A stretch of DNA of 54,385 bases, from the NCBI RefSeq assembly GCF_002864685.1, contig NZ_NMQZ01000028.1:1-54385 (forward strand), read 5' to 3'. Below the pieces are notes generated by a model, which worked only from the letters and a program-made list of their open reading frames with translations, searched no databases and was not told the DNA's origin. Below, one piece after another: positions 48,454 to 54,385 of this stretch (the first letter of the stretch is position 1; the number at the start of each line of letters is the position of its first letter). This DNA is from Alloalcanivorax mobilis. GTDB taxonomy: Bacteria; Pseudomonadota; Gammaproteobacteria; Pseudomonadales; Alcanivoracaceae. The position numbers and the translations under genes are program-made.

Positions 48454-48975
48454 ATGCCAGGGGGCAAGAACAACATGGGGGGCAGGGGCAAACGCACACC
48501 GGTGGCCGCGCCATCGCACGGTTTTACCATCATCGAATTGATGGTGACGGTGGCGGTGGCGGGTGTGCTGCTGGCCATCGCCGTGCCGTCGTTTCGCACC
48601 CTCACCGCCAACAACGCCCTACGCAGCACCGCGTCGGATCTGGTCACCGCGCTGCACACCGCGCGTGCCCAGGCGGTGAACCTGCGCGCCGAGGTCCGGC
48701 TCAGTGCCAGCGGTGGCGATTGGAGTGACGGCTGGCTGATCGATTATCCGGCCGGCTCCGTGGAAACGGACCAGAGCTTCACCGCCGCCGGTGGCGTCGC
48801 CGTCAGCGAGGACAGCGGCCTCGACGAGCTGATTTTTGCTCCCTCCGGAATGATCGACAACGCGGCGTTGTTCATCGTCTGTGACGGTCGTAGCGGCGAG
48901 ACCGGGCGGCGCATCCGGCTGGGCCGGTTCGGCCGTATCGAGAACGATTTCTTCGAGTGTGATCAGGGGCCGTGA
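48454..48975 (+). CDS. Minor pseudopilin, FimT/FimU (GspH) type
   Basis: 173 residues. The prepilin site is HG-FTIIELMVTVAVAGVLLA with Glu at +5, after a 23-residue leader; ATG 48475 would leave a 16-residue leader and is an alternative start. The globular part has the GspH/FimT look (SDLVTALHTARAQAVNLRAEV; GWLIDY; GRSGETGRRIRLGRFGRIE). It would be part of the type IV pilus tip complex that primes assembly. It is the first gene of the operon; its stop overlaps the pilV start (TGATG). Confidence 0.88.
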   Translation: MPGGKNNMGGRGKRTPVAAPSHGFTIIELMVTVAVAGVLLAIAVPSFRTLTANNALRSTASDLVTALHTARAQAVNLRAEVRLSASGGDWSDGWLIDYPAGSVETDQSFTAAGGVAVSEDSGLDELIFAPSGMIDNAALFIVCDGRSGETGRRIRLGRFGRIENDFFECDQGP

Positions 48976-49496
48976 TGAGCATGATGAGACGCCACCAGCG
49001 GGGGGTGGGAATGGTGGAAATTCTGGTCGCGCTGCTGGTGCTGGCGATCGGCGTGCTGGGCTACGCCGGCCTGCAACTGAGCGCGCTCAAGGGCGCCGAA
49101 ACCGCCCACATTCGTGCCCGCGCCACCGCTCTGGCCCGCGACACCCTGGAGCGCATGCTGGTGAACCCGGAAGCGGTCAGCGTTTACCTGGACGCGGATT
49201 CCTGGCCAGACACCCCGCCCACTGCCGGCGAAGAGCCTGATGGCTGGTCCGATTGCACCGGAGCCAGTGTCTGCGACAGCGACGCCATGGCGGAGTGGGA
49301 CATCCAGCAATTGGCCTGGCAGGCCGCCAACATCATGCCGGCGGGCACCATCCGCGTGGACACCTGCGAGATGTCCGGTGCCAGCAATTGCGTGGTGGTG
49401 GCCTGGGGCGAGCAGGACGCGGACGACTGCATGGGCGATGGCGGTATCGAGACCGCCGCCGATTCCCAATGCGTGGTGATGGAGGTGATCCGATGA
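48975..49496 (+). CDS. pilV: Type IV pilus minor pilin PilV
   Basis: 173 residues. The prepilin motif is RG-VGMVEILVALLVLAIG, with Glu5. After the helix comes a cysteine-containing head (DCTGASVCDSD; CEMSGASNC; QCVVMEV). The N-terminal GxxxVEILVALLVLAIGVLG and the operon order identify PilV. ATG 48975 overlaps the previous stop; an ATG at 48981 is also possible. It overlaps pilW by 4 bases. Confidence 0.9.
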   Translation: MSMMRRHQRGVGMVEILVALLVLAIGVLGYAGLQLSALKGAETAHIRARATALARDTLERMLVNPEAVSVYLDADSWPDTPPTAGEEPDGWSDCTGASVCDSDAMAEWDIQQLAWQAANIMPAGTIRVDTCEMSGASNCVVVAWGEQDADDCMGDGGIETAADSQCVVMEVIR

Positions 49497-50266
49497 ACCG
49501 GCGTGCGTTTCAGGGTGGTTTCAGCCTGGTCGAATTGATGGTGGCGATGGTGCTGGGGCTGCTGATTACCGCCGCCGCCGCCTCCCTGTTAAATACCAAT
49601 CAGCGCACTTTTCAACTGCAACAGGCGGAATCCCGGTTGCAGGAGCAGGGCCAACTGGCCATGCGTTTTATCGTCGATGACGTACGCATGAGTGGCTTTC
49701 GCGATGACAGTGTCGCCGCCGCCTTGTTGCCGGCCATTATCACCACCGCCACCGGTGGCATCGCCGCCTCCGCCAACGATGACGACAACGGTAATGACCG
49801 CCTCACTGTCTCCCACCACGCCCGCCAGGATTGCGAAGGCAACCCGGCGCCGGGTGCCGGCGTTGATATCGAGGACATGGCTTACCAGGATGTGATCAAT
49901 ACCTACTGGGTCGACGACGACGGCAATCTGCGCTGCCGGGGCAATCAGGCCACGCCGTTGACCAGCGGCGTCACGCTGCTCGCCGGCGTGTCCAGCTTCC
50001 AGGTGCTGTACGGCATCGACACCACCAATCACGATGGCATCCCCTTTGCCGGTCGCTACGTGACCGCCGACGATATTGGCACTGAGGTGGTGCTGGCGGT
50101 GCGCTTGTCGGTGCTGCTGGGCGCTCGGGCTCCGGCGCTGGGGGATGGCGGTGAGCAGACCTTCTATGTGCTGGATGAAGACGTCACCCTGGACACGGGG
50201 CTGTCGTTATTCCGTCAATTCAACGCCAGCGTGGCGTTGCGCAACTATCCATGGGACACGATCTGA
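49493..50266 (+). CDS. pilW: Type IV pilus minor pilin PilW
   Basis: 257 residues. The motif QG-GFSLVELMVAMVLGLLI places the cleavage site at about residue 8. The helix runs on through LNTNQRTFQLQQAESRLQEQ, typical of PilW, and then FIVDDVRMSGFRDD. The head has the PilW DVINTYWVDDDGNLRC type pattern. The start ATG overlaps the pilV stop. Confidence 0.92.
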   Translation: MNRRAFQGGFSLVELMVAMVLGLLITAAAASLLNTNQRTFQLQQAESRLQEQGQLAMRFIVDDVRMSGFRDDSVAAALLPAIITTATGGIAASANDDDNGNDRLTVSHHARQDCEGNPAPGAGVDIEDMAYQDVINTYWVDDDGNLRCRGNQATPLTSGVTLLAGVSSFQVLYGIDTTNHDGIPFAGRYVTADDIGTEVVLAVRLSVLLGARAPALGDGGEQTFYVLDEDVTLDTGLSLFRQFNASVALRNYPWDTI

Positions 50267-50847
50267 TGAAAGTGTTGCACTCTCCCGGACGGACCAGCCA
50301 GAGCGGTGTGGCCCTGCTGGTGGCGCTGATGATTCTGGTGATCGTGTCGCTGCTTGGCGTCACGGCAATGAAGACCAGTATGTTCAGCGCCAAGATCGCC
50401 ACCGGCAGCCAGGTGGACGCGATGGCGTTCGAGGGCGCCGAGTCGGCGGTCAACGCCTCGTTCGGGCAATTGGCGGCGGCCGGCAGCAGCGGTCTTCAGC
50501 CGCTGCTCAATGGGGCGACGCTCAACCGTTGCCTGACCGCCGCCCAGGGGCTGTTGGATCGTGGCTGTGCTGGCAGCGACCGTTCCGATTCCCGCGGTCT
50601 GGTGCGGGCCGGCTCCCGGTTGCGCCTGAATGGCATGGAGCCAATCTCCGGCGAGGCGGTGGGCTTCACCGGCAACTCCTCGGTAAAGGTGGATTTCCGT
50701 ATCGAGATTCTTGGCCAAAGCGAAATCGACGATTTCCACGTTGACAACAATCACCTGCAGGAAGCGCTCAAGCGCGGCCCGGTGGCGTCATCCGACCTTC
50801 AGAATCTGGTCAACAGCGGCCAGACCAACCCGGGGGAGACACCATGA
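50266..50847 (+). CDS. pilX: Type IV pilus assembly protein PilX
   Basis: 193 residues. The N-terminus QSGVALLVALMILVIVSLLG followed by TAMKTSMFSAKIA is the PilX pattern, a pseudopilin without the canonical GFTLIE motif and with no Glu5. ATG 50266 overlaps the pilW stop (TGATG). Its own stop overlaps the pilY1 start (ATGA). It works with PilVW and PilY1 in the priming complex. Confidence 0.88.
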   Translation: MKVLHSPGRTSQSGVALLVALMILVIVSLLGVTAMKTSMFSAKIATGSQVDAMAFEGAESAVNASFGQLAAAGSSGLQPLLNGATLNRCLTAAQGLLDRGCAGSDRSDSRGLVRAGSRLRLNGMEPISGEAVGFTGNSSVKVDFRIEILGQSEIDDFHVDNNHLQEALKRGPVASSDLQNLVNSGQTNPGETP

Positions 50848-53786
50848 ATCGCCTTCCTTTCTTTCTGTTCGCGCTGCTGGCGGCGATCGTGCTGTCTCCC
50901 ACCCCGTTGTACGCGGACGACACGGAAATCTATTTCGGCAGAGCCGATGTCGGCAACAGTGAAAACGAGGCCGCCGCCAACGTGCTGTTTCTCATCGATA
51001 CCTCGGGCAGTATGTGCGATCCGCCCAGTGGCAGCCGGGATTGTTCCAAGAGCAGCACCAAGATGTATCAACTCAAGCAGGCGTTCACCCAGGTGGTGGA
51101 CGGCCTGGGTGAAGGCGTGCGCATTGGCGTGGGCAAGTTCAATGGCGGCGCCGACAACAACGGTTACGGCGGTTACGTGTTCTATCCGGTCAGTGAAATG
51201 ACGGCGGCCAAACGCACCGAAGTAAAAAATCTGGTCAATGGTCTGCAGGGCACGTCGAACACCCCGACCATGGAAGCGTACTCGGAGATGGCGCGTTATA
51301 TGCTGGGCAAACCGCCCTCCAATTACGCCAAGGCCGGCGAGGCGCTGAATAATGACCCCAGGCTGTCGGTGAACATCCAGTGCTATGGTTCAGGCCGCAA
51401 TCGCCAGTGCTACACCGACTCCTACTATTCGTCGCCGATGAACATGGCCAACCAGTGCGAAAGCAATCACATCATCGTGATGACCGATGGCGACCCCACC
51501 TACGATTCCGACGAAGACGCGGTCAATGACCTGACCAACGGCCGCTGCTCGGTGTCCGGTGGCAGCAGCAGCGGTAACAGCTACAACTGCCAGGTGGATC
51601 TGGCCAACTGGCTCTATGATAAAGACAAGAACGGCAAGCGTTCGGTGAAGACCTGGCAGGTCGCCTTCGGTCAAAACATTAGCAAGCTCAGTGACATGAA
51701 ACGGGTGGCGGTGAGCGGTGGCACCGATGAAGTGCGTCTGGCCGACAACGCCGAGGAACTGGCGGCGGAGTTCAATGACATTCTTGACCTGATCGCCGAG
51801 GACTCCCAATCGATTGTCTCGCCGGGGGTGACAATCAACCAGACCAACCGGCTGGAGCATCTGGACCAGCTTTATTTCGCCGTGTTCAAGCCGGAGAAAA
51901 CCTCGGTCTGGGCCGGTAACCTGAAGCGCTACAAGCTCGACGACGGCGAGGTGGTGGACAAGAACGGCCGCGCCGCGGTGGATGACGACACCGGCTATTT
52001 CCGCGACGACGCCACCAGCTTCTGGTCGCCGGAAGTGGACGGCGCCGACGCCAAGAAAGGCGGTGCGCTGTCGCAATTGCAGAACCGCAAGCTGGTGATC
52101 GGCAACAGCGACGGCAACGGCGAAGTGCTGCTCAACGATGCCCGAATCGCCGATAATAATCTGACCAACAACGCCACCTTTGGCATCCCCGACAACAACG
52201 CCAACCCCGAATTCGACAATAAGTACAAAGTGTATAACGCCCTGAAAACCCTGTGGGCGGACCCGATGCACAGCGTGCCATTGCTGGTCAACTACGAGGT
52301 TGGCAGCGACGAGGACGGCTCGGACCAGACCAACTACCTGTTCGTCTCCAGCAACAGCGGCATGCTGCACGCCATTGATACGCAAAACGGTGAAGAAAAA
52401 TTCACTTTCATGCCCGACGAAATGGTCAAGCGGGCCTACGATTTCGTGCGCTCACCGCCACTGGAAGAAGGGAATCGGCGCAGCCTCTACGGCATGGACG
52501 GCACCTGGGCGGTCTGGCGCACCCAGGACGACGATGGCGACGCGGATAACGTCTATATCTATGGCGGCATGCGGCGTGGCGGCAACGCCTACTATGGGCT
52601 GGATGTGTCCGATATCAACGATCCCGAGGTGATGTGGCGGGTGCACGGCCCGCGCGCGGGTGAGTCGGCCACCTCCGGTTTCGAACTGCTCGGCCAGACC
52701 TGGTCCACGCCCACCGTCACCCGGGTGAGAACCGGTGACGGCGTGAAAAACGTGCTGGTGTTTGGCGGCGGTTATGACCCGCAAAGCCATGACACCATCG
52801 GCCAGCGCGCCGGCACCGACGAGGTGGGCCGCGCCGTCTACATGGTGGACGCGGAGACCGGTGAGCTGATCTGGTCGGCCAGCAAGGGCCAGAACAATCA
52901 GGGCGAGCACACCAGCACCGGCAGCATGGACTGGTCAGTGCCGGGGGGCATGACGGTGGTGGATCTGAACTTCGATGGCCTCGCCGATTACCTCTATTTT
53001 GGCGATCTGGGCGGCCAGGTATTCCGCGTCAATATCAATAACTCCGGCGGCGATGATCTGGTGGACGGCGTGGTGCGCCTGGCGAAGTTCTCGACCAACA
53101 GCGCCAGTGGCTACCGGCGTTTTTATGAAGCGCCGGCGGTGGGTTACGTCAAGAGCGGCCTCAGCGAGACGCTCTATGTGGGGATTGGCTCCGGCTACCG
53201 GGCCCACCCGCTGGACGAAACGACCCACGAGGCGTTCTACATGATCGCTGACAGTGATTTCCGCCAGGCCTCTCAGCCCGACCAGGTGCTCGGCCCCAAT
53301 GATCTGCCGGTGCTCAGTGCCGCCAACCCGTCCCTGGACGAAGCCGGCTCCGGCTGGCAGTTCAACCTTCGCGAGAACGGCGAGAAAGTGCTGGCGCAGG
53401 CGACCATTTTCCAGGGCGATGTGCTCTTCACCACTTTCGTGCCCAGCGTCGACGACCAGGATGACGACCCCTGCGTGGTGCGTTACGGCTCCGGGTTTGT
53501 TTACCGCTCCGACATGGTCACTGGCGAACCCCGGCAATTTAATAACGACGGTGTTCTGGAGGGCGGCGCCTGGGATGACCCGCTGGAAACGGACAACGGC
53601 GGCATTCCGCCACCGGTGGTTCCGTTCTATGACAGTGACGACACGACCAAGTTTTTGGTTGGTGCCGAGGTGATCGGCGGTGAACAAAATAAATTCAATA
53701 ACCTGCGCAAACACCGCTGGTATCCGATGCAGAAAAACAAAGCCAACGAGTACTTCCCGCCCGTTCAGGAGGCCTCCGATGAATAG
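50844..53786 (+). CDS. pilY1: Type IV pilus tip protein PilY1 with VWA domain
   Basis: 980 residues, somewhat shorter than the P. aeruginosa protein. A signal peptide (PFFLFALLAAIVLSPTPLYA) is followed by a von Willebrand A domain with MIDAS motif DTSGSM (about residues 51-56). The C-terminal half is the PilC/PilY beta-propeller (NYLFVSSNSGMLHAIDTQNG; YIYGGMRRGGNAYYGLDVSD; VLVFGGGYDPQ). A calcium loop of the PilY1 kind is seen in DLNFDGLADYLYFGDLGG. It acts at the pilus tip in adhesion and surface sensing. pilE starts 8 bases before its end. Confidence 0.93.
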   Translation: MNRLPFFLFALLAAIVLSPTPLYADDTEIYFGRADVGNSENEAAANVLFLIDTSGSMCDPPSGSRDCSKSSTKMYQLKQAFTQVVDGLGEGVRIGVGKFNGGADNNGYGGYVFYPVSEMTAAKRTEVKNLVNGLQGTSNTPTMEAYSEMARYMLGKPPSNYAKAGEALNNDPRLSVNIQCYGSGRNRQCYTDSYYSSPMNMANQCESNHIIVMTDGDPTYDSDEDAVNDLTNGRCSVSGGSSSGNSYNCQVDLANWLYDKDKNGKRSVKTWQVAFGQNISKLSDMKRVAVSGGTDEVRLADNAEELAAEFNDILDLIAEDSQSIVSPGVTINQTNRLEHLDQLYFAVFKPEKTSVWAGNLKRYKLDDGEVVDKNGRAAVDDDTGYFRDDATSFWSPEVDGADAKKGGALSQLQNRKLVIGNSDGNGEVLLNDARIADNNLTNNATFGIPDNNANPEFDNKYKVYNALKTLWADPMHSVPLLVNYEVGSDEDGSDQTNYLFVSSNSGMLHAIDTQNGEEKFTFMPDEMVKRAYDFVRSPPLEEGNRRSLYGMDGTWAVWRTQDDDGDADNVYIYGGMRRGGNAYYGLDVSDINDPEVMWRVHGPRAGESATSGFELLGQTWSTPTVTRVRTGDGVKNVLVFGGGYDPQSHDTIGQRAGTDEVGRAVYMVDAETGELIWSASKGQNNQGEHTSTGSMDWSVPGGMTVVDLNFDGLADYLYFGDLGGQVFRVNINNSGGDDLVDGVVRLAKFSTNSASGYRRFYEAPAVGYVKSGLSETLYVGIGSGYRAHPLDETTHEAFYMIADSDFRQASQPDQVLGPNDLPVLSAANPSLDEAGSGWQFNLRENGEKVLAQATIFQGDVLFTTFVPSVDDQDDDPCVVRYGSGFVYRSDMVTGEPRQFNNDGVLEGGAWDDPLETDNGGIPPPVVPFYDSDDTTKFLVGAEVIGGEQNKFNNLRKHRWYPMQKNKANEYFPPVQEASDE

Positions 53787-54204
53787 CCCGGCTTTGCGCC
53801 AGCAGCGCGGCTTCACCCTGATCGAGCTGATGATCGTGGTGGTGATCGTCGCCATTCTGGCGCTGATCGCCTACCCGTCGTACACCGAGCAGGTGCGCGA
53901 AGGGCGCCGCTCCGAATATCAGGGCAAGCTGATGGATCTGGCCACGTCGCTGGAAGGCTTCCGGGCGCGCAATTTCAAATACACCGACGACCTGTCCAAG
54001 GTCGGCCCCGGTTTGCAGAACGATTCGTACTACACGGTCGCCATCACCACCGACAACGACGACCAGGCCTACGTGATCACCGCCACCCCCAAGGGCGGCA
54101 TGGACGGCGACGGTGTCATCAAGCTGGACAGCCAGGGGCGCACCTGTTTCGTTAAGGGCGCCGCCAGTTGCACGCTCAGCAGTACCTCGTCCTGGCATGA
54201 TTGA
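53779..54204 (+). CDS. pilE: Type IV pilin-like protein PilE
   Basis: 141 residues. The prepilin motif RG-FTLIELMIVVVIVAILAL, Glu5 present, is cleaved after residue 11. The head has YTDDLSKVGPGLQNDSYYTV and a C-terminal disulfide pair (TCFVKGAASC). This is the minor pilin PilE that ends the operon. No pilY2 is found between pilY1 and pilE. AGGAGG lies just upstream of ATG 53779. Confidence 0.92.
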   Translation: MNSPALRQQRGFTLIELMIVVVIVAILALIAYPSYTEQVREGRRSEYQGKLMDLATSLEGFRARNFKYTDDLSKVGPGLQNDSYYTVAITTDNDDQAYVITATPKGGMDGDGVIKLDSQGRTCFVKGAASCTLSSTSSWHD

Positions 54205-54210
54205 CCGGCA

Positions 54211-54240
54211 GGTTCTGTAAGGCAGGGTTCTGTAAGGCAG
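54211..54240 (+). repeat. Exact 15-bp tandem duplication after pilE
   Basis: GGTTCTGTAAGGCAG is present twice without spacing, seven bases after the pilE stop. Confidence 0.9.
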
Positions 54241-54314
54241 GGGACAGGTTGAAAGGAACAGCACGGGCCATGCCGGTTCAGGAGGCCAGGCTTTGTGGGT
54301 CGGGGTTGCGGGCT

Positions 54315-54370
54315 GCAAGCCGCAAGCCGCAAGCCGCAAGCCGCAAGCCGCAAGCCGCAAGCCGCAAAGA
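54315..54370 (+). repeat. GCAAGCC heptamer array, seven perfect copies
   Basis: Seven exact head-to-tail GCAAGCC units (54315-54363) followed by a decayed unit GCAAAGA. It may continue or have an inverted partner beyond the window end at 54385. Minus-strand ORFs through it (repeats of LAACGLR) are artefacts of the 7-base period. Confidence 0.9.
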
Positions 54371-54385
54371 GAAGCGCCGGCTCCA

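Noticed and set aside
54069..54370. Minus-strand ORFs encoding repeated LAACGLR units
   Set aside because: The GCAAGCC array is 7 bases long, so frames stay open by periodicity; no ribosome site and the rest is antisense to pilE.
54315..54385. CRISPR-like array at the window end
   Set aside because: The repeat unit is 7 bases without spacers; there are no cas genes.

Overview
The window is a gene-dense, GC-rich stretch of a gammaproteobacterial chromosome. No tRNA, rRNA, prophage, transposase gene or CRISPR array is visible. The best guess is a marine hydrocarbon degrader of the Alcanivorax/Alloalcanivorax type. The reasons are a two-domain alcohol-forming fatty acyl-CoA reductase of the kind used for wax-ester synthesis in Marinobacter and Alcanivorax, a phasin-like granule protein, type II secretion genes, and a Pseudomonas-like housekeeping gene order. 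The genus is inferred, not proven.

Layout. 1-4.9 kb: DOPA-dioxygenase-like gene, small ribbon-helix-helix protein with a palindrome in front of it, SulP anion transporter, ferritin-like protein, GyrI-like protein, one hypothetical gene, then about 640 bases of structured non-coding DNA. 4.9-11.6 kb: uvrA (with a LexA box), a CsgD/LuxR-type regulator, a YajR-like MFS carrier and ssb. 10.9-15.1 kb: type II secretion genes gspN, gspC and gspD without the rest of the system. 15.2-17.8 kb: a membrane class III adenylate cyclase overlapping a lipoprotein gene. 17.9-23.5 kb: epoxide-hydrolase-like enzyme, fatty acyl-CoA reductase divergent from a FabR-like TetR regulator, a MITE-like element, nitroreductase and a YgiN-like monooxygenase. 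23.6-34.9 kb: MoxR/VWA pair, hybrid histidine kinase, small outer-membrane barrel, ABC1 kinase, phasin-like protein, AraC regulator, MAPEG protein, HIT protein and small unknowns.

34.9-54.2 kb is a conserved housekeeping block. The order is yajG-like, ispB, rplU, rpmA, obg, proB, rpsT, murJ, ribF, ileS, lspA, fkpB, ispH, then the minor-pilin operon fimT/U-pilV-pilW-pilX-pilY1-pilE. This matches the order remembered from Pseudomonas aeruginosa around PA4549-PA4569. A CRP/Vfr-like palindrome lies between ispH and the pilin operon. With the adenylate cyclase in the same window it suggests cAMP control of type IV pili.

The least explained structures are non-coding. Arrays of degenerate 7-bp repeats sit just outside housekeeping genes. 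At two loci (rpmA-obg and proB-rpsT) they face each other as long inverted arms around 80-110 bp. A third array (seven perfect copies of GCAAGCC) runs towards the window end. Other candidates are a REP-like inverted pair, a MITE with 22-bp terminal repeats, a hairpin in the rplU leader, and a multi-hairpin region downstream of uvrA. I see no clear new defence or metabolic system.
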